Below are positions 1 through 8,308 of a DNA stretch of 64,000 nt, piece after piece. The position numbers and the translations under genes were made by a program. Origin of the DNA: Polaromonas sp. JS666 (lineage in GTDB: Bacteria; Pseudomonadota; Gammaproteobacteria; Burkholderiales; Burkholderiaceae_C). The notes under the pieces are model-generated. The model searched no databases. It saw only the letters and a list, made by a program, of their open reading frames with translations, and was not told where the DNA came from. The stretch spans positions 1 through 64,000 of the forward strand of contig NZ_FNHX01000003.1 in the NCBI RefSeq assembly GCF_900103405.1, read 5' to 3'. How positions within the stretch are numbered: the first letter of the stretch is position 1; each line of letters opens with the position of its first letter.

Positions 1-1054
1 CGAAAACCTGGTGCTCACCGGCACGGCGGCCGTCAATGGCAGCGGTAACGCCGGGAACAATGTGTTGACGGGGAATGCGGCCGCCAACACCTTGAAGGGC
101 GAAGAAGGCAACGACACCCTGAATGGGGGGACAGGTGCCGACATGCTGGTAGGAGGCCTCGGTGACGACGCTTACACAGTGGATGACGTCGATGACGTGG
201 TAGTGGAGCTCGCTGGTGAAGGTACGGACACGGTCAAGTCGTCCGTCAGCTACACGCTCGGTAGCGAAACTGAAAAACTGATACTCACCGGTACGGCCGT
301 CATCAATGGTGCCGGCAACGCCGGGAACAATACCCTGACAGGCAATACGGCCGCCAACACCTTGACGGGCGGTCAAGGCAACGACACCCTGAATGGGGGC
401 GCGGGCGCGGACACCTTGATAGGCGGTGCTGGCAATGACAGTTTCACAGTGGATGATGCCGGTGACGTGGTGTTGGAGCTTGCCGACGAGGGGACGGATA
501 CGGTCAAGTCGTCCATTAGCTATGTTCTCGGGGACAACCTTGAAAACTTGACCCTTACCGGAGTGGACGCCCTTGAGGGTATCGGCAACGCAAGTGCCAA
601 TACCCTGACCGGCACCGCGGGAGACGACCTTCTTGCAGGCAAGGCCGGCAAGGACAAACTTTTGGGCGGCGCCGGTAACGACACCTATCTTCTAGGTCGG
701 GGTGACGACAGCGACACCATCCAGGAAAACGACGCCATGGCCGGCAATACCGACGTGCTCCAGTTCATGGTCGGCATCAACTCCAACCAGCTGTGGTTCC
801 GCAAGGCGAGCAACAACCTGGAGGTCTGCATCATCGGAACAGCCGACAAGGCCACGGTCCAAAACTGGTACCTGGGCAATGCCTACCACGTGGAGCAGAT
901 CAAGGCCGGCGACGGCAAGCTGCTGCTGGACACGCAGGTGCAAAGCCTGGTGCAGGCCATGGCCGCCTTCGCGCCGCCGCCCATGGGCCAGACGACGCTG
1001 ACAGCCGCCCAGCAAACAGCGCTGGCCCCTGTGCTGGCCGCCAGCTGGCATTGA
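1..1054 (+). CDS. RTX (hemolysin-type calcium-binding repeat) protein, C-terminal part, 5' end outside window
   Basis: The reading frame is open to the left edge (codons from base 2), so this is the C-terminal ~350 residues of a longer protein. It holds glycine/aspartate-rich nonapeptides such as GNDTLNGG, GADMLVGG, GADTLIGG and GAGNDTYLLG, the calcium-binding beta-roll repeats of RTX proteins. Each roll is followed by a spacer with TVDD...VVELA..GTDTVKSS and NLTLTG, giving a ~90-residue higher-order repeat. After the last roll comes a non-repetitive tail of about 120 residues (LQFMVGINSNQLWFRK..., ending in SWH) resembling C-terminal secretion regions. RTX proteins are exported by type I secretion and fold on binding extracellular calcium. 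No secretion gene lies in the visible part. The N-terminal activity is unknown. Confidence 0.9.
   Translation, partial: ENLVLTGTAAVNGSGNAGNNVLTGNAAANTLKGEEGNDTLNGGTGADMLVGGLGDDAYTVDDVDDVVVELAGEGTDTVKSSVSYTLGSETEKLILTGTAVINGAGNAGNNTLTGNTAANTLTGGQGNDTLNGGAGADTLIGGAGNDSFTVDDAGDVVLELADEGTDTVKSSISYVLGDNLENLTLTGVDALEGIGNASANTLTGTAGDDLLAGKAGKDKLLGGAGNDTYLLGRGDDSDTIQENDAMAGNTDVLQFMVGINSNQLWFRKASNNLEVCIIGTADKATVQNWYLGNAYHVEQIKAGDGKLLLDTQVQSLVQAMAAFAPPPMGQTTLTAAQQTALAPVLAASWH
11..570 (+). repeat. 270-bp in-frame tandem repeat within RTX gene
   Basis: Matching blocks recur exactly 270 bp apart, for example ggcaacgacaccctgaatgg at 107 and 377 and cggtcaagtcgtcc at 231 and 501. This equals 90 codons: one RTX roll plus one VDD/TDTVKSS spacer. 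About two units are visible and the array probably continues to the left. Confidence 0.8.
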
Positions 1055-1083
1055 TTGATTCCCCCATACCATGGAGCCATGCC

Positions 1084-1395
1084 ATGACAGTGATCGCCGT
1101 GCTTGCTGCCGTCCTGATAACGGCTTGCATTGTGTTTGTCGCCGCTTTTGTGCCCAGTGAAAGCAATACAGCCGGCAAGGATGCCGCCATCTTGGGCCTT
1201 GGGGACAACTGGAAAATCTACCTGGTGGCCTTGGCAGGCACGGCCGTGGCGCTGGCTTTGGGACGCCTTTGGCTGGAGGGGAAAACCTATACCCAGTTTT
1301 CCGATGCATTCATTTTCTACACTCCCTTGCTGGTGGTATCGCCGGGCGCCCGCAGGATGTACCGGCGGATGAAGGGTTTCTTCCTGCGACGCTGA
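1084..1395 (+). CDS. small membrane protein of unknown function
   Basis: 103 residues. The N-terminus (MTVIAVLAAVLITACIVFVA) is a hydrophobic segment, and a second one follows around residues 45-60 (IYLVALAGTAVALALG). A third, weaker apolar stretch (FIFYTPLLVVSPG) precedes a basic tail RRMYRRMKGFFLRR. I chose ATG 1084 because the first hydrophobic helix begins there and it is the first in-frame ATG after the RTX stop 30 bp upstream. The basic C-terminus suggests a cytoplasmic tail. It may be cotranscribed with the RTX gene. I do not recognise the family. Confidence 0.6.
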   Translation: MTVIAVLAAVLITACIVFVAAFVPSESNTAGKDAAILGLGDNWKIYLVALAGTAVALALGRLWLEGKTYTQFSDAFIFYTPLLVVSPGARRMYRRMKGFFLRR

Positions 1396-1438
1396 CTTTT
1401 AACGGCCCGGGTGTCAGGAGGCCGCATTCACGACGGTC

Positions 1439-2083
1439 TCAGCGCGCGGCCAGCGCCGCGCGGTTGGAGAGCAGGATATTGCCTTTCTCAAGCCGGCCGC
1501 CGGCTTCTATGGCCTTGATCCAGGCATCGGTCGACCCGGCCGCGGCAAAGCGCGAATGGAAGACCACGCTGAACACGCGGTGGATCTCTTCGGCGCTGGC
1601 GCTGCCGGCTTCGTTGGCGTAGGGCAGGGCGCCGGTGGCGTCGCTCAAAAACTCGACGTGCAGGCCGCGGTGCGTGGCTTCAAAGATGGTGGAGGCGTCG
1701 CAGTTGTGCGTCATGTAGCCGATCACGGTCAGGGTGTCTATGCCGCGCTGCTCCAGCCAGACGGCAAAGTCGGTGCCGGTGTAGACGCTGGGCCAGGCTT
1801 TTTCGATGTAGTGGTCGCGCGGGCGGCTGGCCACGGCCTCGTGCAGCGCCCAGGTGGCGGAGCCCTTGGCGAAGACCGGCGCGGCGGCGGATTCGCTGTG
1901 CTGCACCACGACGACCGGAATGCCGGCTGCGCGGGCGGCGTCCATGGCGCGGGCGATGTTGGGCAGGCTTTGCGCCACGGGCGGGTGTTCGATCAGCAGG
2001 CCGCCGCCGGCGAAGTACTCCATTTGCACGTCAATGACGACGAGGGCGCGGCGTGGGGCTTTGGGTGTGTTGCTTGCGGTCAT
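1439..2083 (-). CDS. isochorismatase-family cysteine hydrolase
   Basis: 214 residues with the isochorismatase-like fold. The catalytic triad is recognisable as Asp18 (LVVIDVQ), Lys95 (IEKAWPS) and Cys128 (GYMTHNCDAS). Family members hydrolyse isochorismate, nicotinamide, ureas or other amides, and the substrate here cannot be read from sequence. ATG 2083 is chosen because the family core starts just after it (MTASNTPKAPRRALVVIDVQ); the frame stays open upstream but gives non-family sequence. It is divergent from the GlxA-type regulator starting at 2187, with 103 bp between. This arrangement is common for regulator/target pairs, so that regulator may control it. Confidence 0.85.
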   Translation of the reverse strand: MTASNTPKAPRRALVVIDVQMEYFAGGGLLIEHPPVAQSLPNIARAMDAARAAGIPVVVVQHSESAAAPVFAKGSATWALHEAVASRPRDHYIEKAWPSVYTGTDFAVWLEQRGIDTLTVIGYMTHNCDASTIFEATHRGLHVEFLSDATGALPYANEAGSASAEEIHRVFSVVFHSRFAAAGSTDAWIKAIEAGGRLEKGNILLSNRAALAAR

Positions 2084-2186
2084 GAAAAGTTTCCTGTGTT
2101 GAAAGCGGTGGTTGATGTAGGGATTGTTGGCCGGCGCCCGTTTTGTCGACAGTGGCCCAAATGCCAATACTCGATAGAATCGGGCC

Positions 2187-3200
2187 ATGTCACCACGCAC
2201 CCTGAAACCACGCCGAAAAGCTGCCAAACCTGCCAGGCCCGCAAAACAGGACGGCAGCGTGGCCGTGGTCGCATTCGACGGCATCAGCCCCTTTCATCTG
2301 TCGGTGCCCTGCATGGTGTTCGGCAACGATTTTTCGGGGGCCGACCTGCCGCGCTTCAAGCTGGTGGTCTGCACTGAAAAGCCGGGCACCTTGCATACCA
2401 CTTCGGGCTTCGGCATCAGCGTGCAAAAAGGGTTGGGTGCGCTCGCAAAGGCGCAGACCATTGTGGTGCCGTCCTGGCGCGACGCGATGGAGCGCCCGCC
2501 CGAGGCCTTGCTAAAGGCTTTGCAGGCCGCGCATCAACGCGGCGCTCGCATTGTGGGTCTGTGCCTGGGCGCGTTTGTGCTGGCCGAGGCCGGCCTGCTC
2601 GACGGCCGACCGGCGACCACGCATTGGGCGCTGGCCGGCGAATTTTCCACGCGCTACCCGCAGGTGCGGCTGCAGCCCGATGTGCTCTATGTGGATGACG
2701 GCGATGTGCTGACTTCGGCCGGTACGGCGGCGGGCATAGACTGCTGCCTGCATGTGCTGCGCCTGGACTACGGCGCCGAGATGGCCAACCGCGTGGCGCG
2801 CCGCATGGTGGTCGCGCCGCAGCGCCAGGGCGGGCAGGCGCAGTATGTGGAGCAGCCCTTGCCCGCCACGGGAGCGGGCCACCGGCTGTCGACCATCCTG
2901 GCCTGGGTGCAGAAAAACCTGGACCAGCCGCACAGCCTGGACGCGCTGGCGGCGCGGGCGCTGATGAGCCGGCGCAGCTTCACGCGGCACTTCCGGCAGG
3001 TCACGGGCACCACGGTAGGCCAGTGGCTCACCAGCCAGCGCCTGGGCCTGGCGCAACGCCAGCTTGAATCGACGGACCGCTCCATGGAGCAGATCGCACT
3101 TGATGCGGGTTTTGGCTCGGCGGTGTCGCTGCGCCAGCATTTCGCGGCAACGCTGGGGACTTCGCCATCGGCCTACCGGCGCGAGTTTCGCTCCGCCTGA
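2187..3200 (+). CDS. GlxA-family transcriptional regulator (DJ-1/PfpI plus AraC domain)
   Basis: 337 residues. After a basic N-terminus (PRTLKPRRKAAKPARPAK), residues ~25-195 form a DJ-1/PfpI-type amidase-like domain with the nucleophile-elbow region GLCLGAFVLAEAG. Residues ~225-335 are an AraC-type double helix-turn-helix (LDALAARALMSRRSFTRHFR; FGSAVSLRQHFAATLGTSPSAYRR). This is the architecture of GlxA/FtrA-type regulators. It probably acts on the divergent isochorismatase-like gene, judged from position only. Confidence 0.88.
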   Translation: MSPRTLKPRRKAAKPARPAKQDGSVAVVAFDGISPFHLSVPCMVFGNDFSGADLPRFKLVVCTEKPGTLHTTSGFGISVQKGLGALAKAQTIVVPSWRDAMERPPEALLKALQAAHQRGARIVGLCLGAFVLAEAGLLDGRPATTHWALAGEFSTRYPQVRLQPDVLYVDDGDVLTSAGTAAGIDCCLHVLRLDYGAEMANRVARRMVVAPQRQGGQAQYVEQPLPATGAGHRLSTILAWVQKNLDQPHSLDALAARALMSRRSFTRHFRQVTGTTVGQWLTSQRLGLAQRQLESTDRSMEQIALDAGFGSAVSLRQHFAATLGTSPSAYRREFRSA

Positions 3201-3385
3201 TGTGTTGTAGGCGCGGGCGACGCCGCGGTGTCGGCCTTGGCGGCCAGGGTTTCCCGGCAAATATCGCCAGGCGCGAATACCGGCCCTTTTTGCGCGCCTA
3301 ATGGGTGGTGATGGCGACGGGTTCCCGCCGCCGCGGACACACAGGCTCCTTTTGCGGAGCCAATTCCCAAGGCACAAGACACCCT

Positions 3386-4252
3386 ATGGTCAGGCTTGAA
3401 TTTTCCGCCGTGCTGGCCTACGAGGTGATGGCGCCGGGCTGCGATTTCATCTTCAACATCCAGGCCGCCTACACACCGCGGCAGCTGGTGATGCACGAAT
3501 CCCTGGGCCTGAGCCAGCCGGTGGCCACCAGCAGCTACACCGACCCCGCCACGCAAAGCCGTTTTTTGCGCCTGCATGCCGAACCCGGCAACTTCACGCT
3601 GAGCTATACGGCGGTGGTGGACCTGGTCCACTACGAGGCGCAGCCGGGCTCGCTGCCTGAGCTGAGCCCGCTGGCCCTGCCTGGCGAGGTGCTGCCTTAT
3701 TTGTATCCCAGCCGTTATTGCCAGTCGGACCGTTTGCTGGCCCTGGCCAACAGCCAGTTCGGCCACCTGCCGCTGGGTTACGGCCGGGCGCGGGCGATCT
3801 GTGACTGGGTGCAGCAGCATGTGAGCTTCCAGGGCAATACCAGCAACAGCACGACCTCGGCCATAGACACCCTGATAGAGCGGGTGGGTGTGTGCCGCGA
3901 CTTCGCGCACCTGATGATCGCGCTGTGCCGCGCGGCCAGCCTGCCGGCGCGCATGGCCAGCGGCATGGACTACGGCGCCGACCCCGCGCTGGGCCCGCCG
4001 GATTTCCATGCCTATGTGGAGGTCTACCTGGGCGACCGCTGGTACCTCTTCGACCCTTCAGGCACGGCGATTCCCATGGGTTTTGTGCGTTTCGCCACCG
4101 GGCGGGACGCGGCCGACATCGCGTTTGCCACGATTTTCGGCAGCGTGCGCGCGGCGCAGCCGCAGGTCCACATCGAAGCCGTGCCCAACAGCATGGGGCA
4201 GCTGGTGCTGCCGCAGCATGTGAACTACGCGCTGTCGACCGATGGGCCCTGA
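3386..4252 (+). CDS. transglutaminase-like cysteine peptidase-fold protein
   Basis: 288 residues. The N-terminal ~110 residues form a beta-rich domain often found in this family. The core carries a plausible catalytic triad: Cys170 in GVCRDFAHL, His208 in DFHAYVEVYL and Asp223 in LFDPSG. There is no signal peptide, so it is probably cytoplasmic. ATG 3386 fits the beginning of conserved sequence (MVRLEFSAVLAYEVMAPG); upstream in-frame codons give low-complexity arginine/glycine sequence. Substrates of bacterial transglutaminase-like proteins are mostly unknown. It ends at a strong bidirectional terminator. Confidence 0.85.
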   Translation: MVRLEFSAVLAYEVMAPGCDFIFNIQAAYTPRQLVMHESLGLSQPVATSSYTDPATQSRFLRLHAEPGNFTLSYTAVVDLVHYEAQPGSLPELSPLALPGEVLPYLYPSRYCQSDRLLALANSQFGHLPLGYGRARAICDWVQQHVSFQGNTSNSTTSAIDTLIERVGVCRDFAHLMIALCRAASLPARMASGMDYGADPALGPPDFHAYVEVYLGDRWYLFDPSGTAIPMGFVRFATGRDAADIAFATIFGSVRAAQPQVHIEAVPNSMGQLVLPQHVNYALSTDGP

Positions 4253-4275
4253 CCGCCTGAAGCAGGCCGCCCAAT

Positions 4276-4306
4276 AAAAAAGCGCGCAGGCCTGCGCGCT
4301 TTTTTT
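4276..4306. terminator. bidirectional rho-independent terminator
   Basis: A perfect 20-bp palindrome (arms AGCGCGCAGG and CCTGCGCGCT, 4281-4300) is flanked by five A on the left and six T on the right. It lies between the converging transglutaminase-like gene and livM, and can terminate both. Confidence 0.9.
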
Positions 4307-4321
4307 CGGGTGGTCCTGCGC

Positions 4322-5302
4322 TCAGGCCTGCTGCGATGCCGCCTTGGCGGCATTGCGGCGGCGCTCCAGAAAGGCCTGCAGCTCGCCGATCACGCCCTTG
4401 CGGAAGGCCAGCACGCAGATCACAAAGATCACGCCGATGATGACGGTGACCCAGGAGCCGACCTTGTCGGCCAGCAGGTTTTGCAGCGCGATCACGATGC
4501 CCGAGCCCATGACCGGGCCGAAGAAGGTGCCGACGCCGCCCAGCAGCGTCATCAGGATGACCTCGCCGGACATGGACCAGTGCACGTCGGACAGCGTGGC
4601 AAAACCCATGACCAGGGTTTTCATGGACCCGGCCAGGCCCGCCAGCGCGGCCGACAGCACAAAGGCCAGCAGCTTGTAGCGGTCCACGTTGTAGCCCAGC
4701 GAGATGGCGCGCGGTTCGTTCTCGCGGATCATCTTGAGCACCTGGCCGAAAGGCGAATGCACGATGCGCGAGATGAACAGGAAGCAGGCCACAAAAATCG
4801 CCACCACCACGTAATACAGGTTGATGTCGGATTCGAGCGGCAACAGGCCGAAGAGCTTGCCGCGCGGCACGCCCTGCAGGCCGTCCTCGCCTCCGGTAAA
4901 GCTGGCCTGCAGGCAGACGAAATAAACCATCTGGGCGATTGCCAGCGTGATCATCGCGAAATAAATGCCCTGGCGGCGTATCGCCACCAGGCCGACCAGC
5001 AGGCCTATCAGCCCGGCCGCCACCGCGCCGGTTAGCAGGGCCAGCTCGGGCGTCCAGTTCTGCGACTTGATGAACCAGCCGGTGACATAAGCGGCCGAGC
5101 CGAAGAAGGCCGCGTGGCCGAAAGACAGCAGGCCGGTAAAACCCAGCAAGAGGTTGAAGGCGCAGGCAAACAGCGCGAAGCACAGCAGCTTCATCACAAA
5201 CACCGGATACAGGCCCAGGAAAGGCGCGGCCAGCGCAAACGCCAGCAGGACGAAGTAGGTGATGCGCAGCATGCTGGCGGCTTTGGTGGAGAGGGCGCTC
5301 AT
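4322..5302 (-). CDS. livM: branched-chain amino acid-type ABC transporter permease, LivM-like
   Basis: 326 residues, polytopic, with the LivM pattern: hydrophobic N-terminus, a central GHAAFFGSAAYVTGW motif, and the EAA-like region around GYNVDRYKLLAFVLSAALAGLAGS. It forms the inner-membrane channel with LivH. It is the last gene of a minus-strand livG-livF-livK-livH-livM run; only 2 bp separate it from livH. LivM-type permeases also serve importers of urea, amides and aromatic acids, so leucine specificity is not proven. Confidence 0.9.
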   Translation of the reverse strand: MSALSTKAASMLRITYFVLLAFALAAPFLGLYPVFVMKLLCFALFACAFNLLLGFTGLLSFGHAAFFGSAAYVTGWFIKSQNWTPELALLTGAVAAGLIGLLVGLVAIRRQGIYFAMITLAIAQMVYFVCLQASFTGGEDGLQGVPRGKLFGLLPLESDINLYYVVVAIFVACFLFISRIVHSPFGQVLKMIRENEPRAISLGYNVDRYKLLAFVLSAALAGLAGSMKTLVMGFATLSDVHWSMSGEVILMTLLGGVGTFFGPVMGSGIVIALQNLLADKVGSWVTVIIGVIFVICVLAFRKGVIGELQAFLERRRNAAKAASQQA

Positions 5303-5304
5303 GT

Positions 5305-6189
5305 TCAGGCTTCCTTTCCGAAGAGGCCGGCGGGCCGGAACATCAACACGATGACCATGATGACAAACACCACGATGTTGGAGGCTTCAGGGTAAAACAC
5401 GCGGGTCAGTCCTTCGACGATGCCCAGGCCCAGGCCGGTGATGACCGAGCCGAGTATGGAGCCCATGCCGCCGATGACGACGACGGCGAAGACCACGATG
5501 ATCAGGTTGGAACCCATGAGCGGGTTGACCTGGATGATGGGCGCGGCCAGCACGCCGGCCAGAGCCGCCAGCCCGGCGCCCGCGCCGTAGGTCAGCATGA
5601 CCATCATGGGCACGTTGACGCCGAAGGCCTGCACCAGCGGCGCGTTTTCGGTGCCGGCGCGCAGGTAGGCGCCCAGCCGGGTGCGCTCGATCAGGAACCA
5701 GGTGCCCAGGCAGACCACCAGCGAGACCACCACCACCCAGGCGCGGTAAATCGGCAGGCGCATAAAGCCCAGGTCCATGGCGCCGGCCAGCAGCTCGGGC
5801 ACGTTGTAGTTCTGGCCCGAGACGCCGTAGATTTCACGGAACACGCCTTCGAACACCAGGGCCAGGCCGAAGGTCAGCAGCAGGCCGTAGAGCGGGTCCA
5901 GCTTGTACAGGTGCTTGAGGAAAAGCCGCTCGATGACCACGCCGAGGATGCCGACCACCAGCGGCGCCAGTACCAGCGCGAACCAGTAATTCATGCCGAA
6001 CTGGTCCAGCATGATCCAGGCGGCGAAGGCGCCCAGCATGTAAAGCGCGCCGTGCGCGAAGTTGACGATGCCCAGCAGCCCGAAAATCACCGCGAGCCCC
6101 AGGCTCAGCATGGCGTAGAAGGCGCCATTGACCAGGCCCAGCATCAGCTGGCCCATAAATGCTTGCAGGGGAATACCGAAAATTTCCAT
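5305..6189 (-). CDS. livH: branched-chain amino acid-type ABC transporter permease, LivH-like
   Basis: 294 residues, polytopic. Typical LivH motifs are GLVNGAFYAMLSLGLAVIFG, IVNFAHGALYMLGAF and the loop GAGAGLAALAGVLAAP. It is the partner permease of LivM and is transcribed just before it. The gap to upstream livK is ~154 bp and contains a strong hairpin. Confidence 0.92.
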   Translation of the reverse strand: MEIFGIPLQAFMGQLMLGLVNGAFYAMLSLGLAVIFGLLGIVNFAHGALYMLGAFAAWIMLDQFGMNYWFALVLAPLVVGILGVVIERLFLKHLYKLDPLYGLLLTFGLALVFEGVFREIYGVSGQNYNVPELLAGAMDLGFMRLPIYRAWVVVVSLVVCLGTWFLIERTRLGAYLRAGTENAPLVQAFGVNVPMMVMLTYGAGAGLAALAGVLAAPIIQVNPLMGSNLIIVVFAVVVIGGMGSILGSVITGLGLGIVEGLTRVFYPEASNIVVFVIMVIVLMFRPAGLFGKEA

Positions 6190-6253
6190 GGGAACCTGTC
6201 AGGACACCGATTGCCGTTAGTCGTGGCGAAAGCCGTAGGGACTTTGAAGGAAG

Positions 6254-6284
6254 CAGCCGGTCATTTCGCAGAAATGACCGGCTG
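6254..6284. other. 14-bp stem hairpin between livK and livH
   Basis: Arms CAGCCGGTCATTTC (6254-6267) and GAAATGACCGGCTG (6271-6284) enclose a 3-nt loop. Neither strand has a following T-run, so it is not a normal terminator. In the mRNA it follows livK and precedes livH, a place where such stems often protect the binding-protein message from 3' degradation. Confidence 0.65.
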
Positions 6285-6343
6285 GACCAAACCCCTCGTT
6301 CTTCTCCGTTTTCTCTCTTCTTGTCAGTTCAGGGCTTGCGCCA

Positions 6344-7537
6344 TCACTTCTTCACGGCCGCGCACTTGGATTCGGCCACCGTGGTGAAGGCCTGCTCGCC
6401 CGGCACCTTGGCCACGGTCTTGTAGTAGTCCCATGGCGTGGTGGACTCCTTGGAACCCTTGACCTGGAACAGGTACATGTCGTGGATCATGCGGCCGTCG
6501 GCGCGGATCTGGCCCTTGTTGTAGAAGTCGTCGATCTTCATGCCCTTGAGCGTGCTCATGACCTTGTCGGAGTCGGTGGTGCCCGCGGCCTGCACGGCTT
6601 TCAGGTAGCTCATGGTGGCCGAGTAGTCGGCGGCCTGCAGGCTCGAAGGCATGCGTTTGTATTTGTCGAAGAAGCGCTTGGCGAACTTGCGCGAGGCGTC
6701 GTCCTGGTTCCAGTACCAGCTGTCGGCCAGTTGCAGGCCTTCGGTGTTGGCCAGGCCCAGGGAGTGCACATCGTTGATGAACACCAGCAGGCCGGCCACC
6801 TTCATGGTCTTGCCGATGCCGAATTCCTTGGCGGCCTTCATGGCGTTGGTGAAGTCGCCGCCGGCATTGGCCAGGGCCAGGATCTGCGCCTTGGAAGACT
6901 GCGCCTGCAGCAGGAAGGACGAAAAGTCGGAGGCGTTCAGCGGGTGGCGCACGGTGCCGGCCACGGTGCCGCCGTTGGCCTTGACCACGTTGGAGGCGTC
7001 GCCTTCGAGCGAGTAGCCGAAAGCATAGTCGGCGGTCAGGAAGTACCAGCTCTTGTTGCCGGCCTTGACCAGGGCGGAGCCGGCCACCTTGGCCAGCGAG
7101 ACAGTGTCGTAGGCGTAGTGGACGGTGTAGGGCGAGCAGTCCTCATTGGTCAGGCGGGCCGAGCCGGCACCGATGACGATGAAGGGTTTTTTCTTTTCGG
7201 TGGTGACCTTGGACATGGCCAGCGCCGTGCCGGAATTGGTGCCGCCGATCAGCATCTGCAGGCCGTCCTTGTCTATCCACTCACGCGCCTTGGACGACGC
7301 GACGTCGGCCTTGTTCTGGTGGTCGGCGCTCAGCACCTCGATGGGGCGGTTCAGCACCTTGCCGCCGAAATCCTGCGCCGCCCACCTGAGCATTTCCGCG
7401 CCGGCGGGGCCGTCGATGTCGGCGTACAGGCTGGACATGTCGGTGATGATGCCGATCTTGATCGGGCCGGTGTTTTGCGCAAAGGCGGCGCCGGTAAGGC
7501 CTACGGCAAGTGCGGCAACAAGTGCTTTGAGTTTCAT
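6344..7537 (-). CDS. livK: periplasmic substrate-binding protein, LivK/Leu-Ile-Val family
   Basis: 397 residues. It has a Sec signal peptide (MKLKALVAALAVGLTGAAFA) and then a type I periplasmic binding protein fold beginning PIKIGIITDMSSLYADIDGPAG. ATG 7537 has a good ribosome site (AGGAGA, 5-8 bp upstream), whereas an upstream in-frame ATG would spoil the signal peptide. It delivers substrate to the LivHM channel. Family members in Burkholderiales bind amino acids but also amides, aromatic acids and other ligands, so specificity is open. Confidence 0.9.
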   Translation of the reverse strand: MKLKALVAALAVGLTGAAFAQNTGPIKIGIITDMSSLYADIDGPAGAEMLRWAAQDFGGKVLNRPIEVLSADHQNKADVASSKAREWIDKDGLQMLIGGTNSGTALAMSKVTTEKKKPFIVIGAGSARLTNEDCSPYTVHYAYDTVSLAKVAGSALVKAGNKSWYFLTADYAFGYSLEGDASNVVKANGGTVAGTVRHPLNASDFSSFLLQAQSSKAQILALANAGGDFTNAMKAAKEFGIGKTMKVAGLLVFINDVHSLGLANTEGLQLADSWYWNQDDASRKFAKRFFDKYKRMPSSLQAADYSATMSYLKAVQAAGTTDSDKVMSTLKGMKIDDFYNKGQIRADGRMIHDMYLFQVKGSKESTTPWDYYKTVAKVPGEQAFTTVAESKCAAVKK

Positions 7538-7603
7538 GGTGTCTCCTGGTATGGATGGGGTGAACGGGGGAATCAAAAAAATAAAAATGGACGGCCGCCG
7601 GCC

Positions 7604-8308
7604 TCAGACGCCAAGGTATTCCTGCAGCATGCCCATGTTGCCGGCCAGCTCGGCCTGGGCAAACTGCTTGACGATGCGGCCGTGTTCCATCACGTAGAAG
7701 CGGTCGGCCAGTGGCGCGGCAAAGCGGAAGTTCTGCTCCACCAGCACGATGGTGTAGCCCTTGGCCTTGAGCGTGAGGATCATCTCGGCGAGTTTTTGCA
7801 CGATGACGGGCGCCAGGCCTTCGGAAATTTCATCAAGCAGCAAGAGGCGCGCGCCGGTGCGCAAAATGCGCGCCACGGCCAGCATCTGCTGCTCGCCGCC
7901 CGACAGGCGCGTGCCGGGGCTTGCGGCGCGCTCCTTGAGGTTGGGGAACATCGCGTAGATCTCGTCCAGGCTCATGCCGCCCGGGCCTATGGTGGGCGGC
8001 AGCATCAGGTTTTCCTCGGCCGTGAGGCTGGCAAAAATGCCGCGCTCCTCGGGGCAGTAGCCCACACCCAGCCGGGCTACCTTGTGCGGCGCGAGCTTGA
8101 TGGCTTCTTCGCCGTTGATCTTGATGGAGCCCTTGCGCGCGCCCGTCATGCCGACGATGGCGCGCATGGTGGTGGTGCGGCCGGCGCCGTTGCGGCCCAG
8201 CAGGGTCACCACTTCACCTTCGTTGACCGTGAGGTTCACGCCGTGCAGGATGTGCGACTCGCCGTACCAGGCGTGCAGGTCTTCTATTTTGAGGAGCTCT
8301 TTGGTCAT
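7604..8308 (-). CDS. livF: ABC transporter ATP-binding protein, LivF-like
   Basis: 234 residues. The nucleotide-binding domain shows the signature LSGGEQQML and a Walker B region LLLLDEISEGLAP. The Walker A motif reads GRNGAGRTT: the usual lysine is arginine (Arg44, codon CGC). The start codon directly abuts the stop of livG, suggesting translational coupling. It pairs with LivG to power the importer. Confidence 0.9.
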   Translation of the reverse strand: MTKELLKIEDLHAWYGESHILHGVNLTVNEGEVVTLLGRNGAGRTTTMRAIVGMTGARKGSIKINGEEAIKLAPHKVARLGVGYCPEERGIFASLTAEENLMLPPTIGPGGMSLDEIYAMFPNLKERAASPGTRLSGGEQQMLAVARILRTGARLLLLDEISEGLAPVIVQKLAEMILTLKAKGYTIVLVEQNFRFAAPLADRFYVMEHGRIVKQFAQAELAGNMGMLQEYLGV

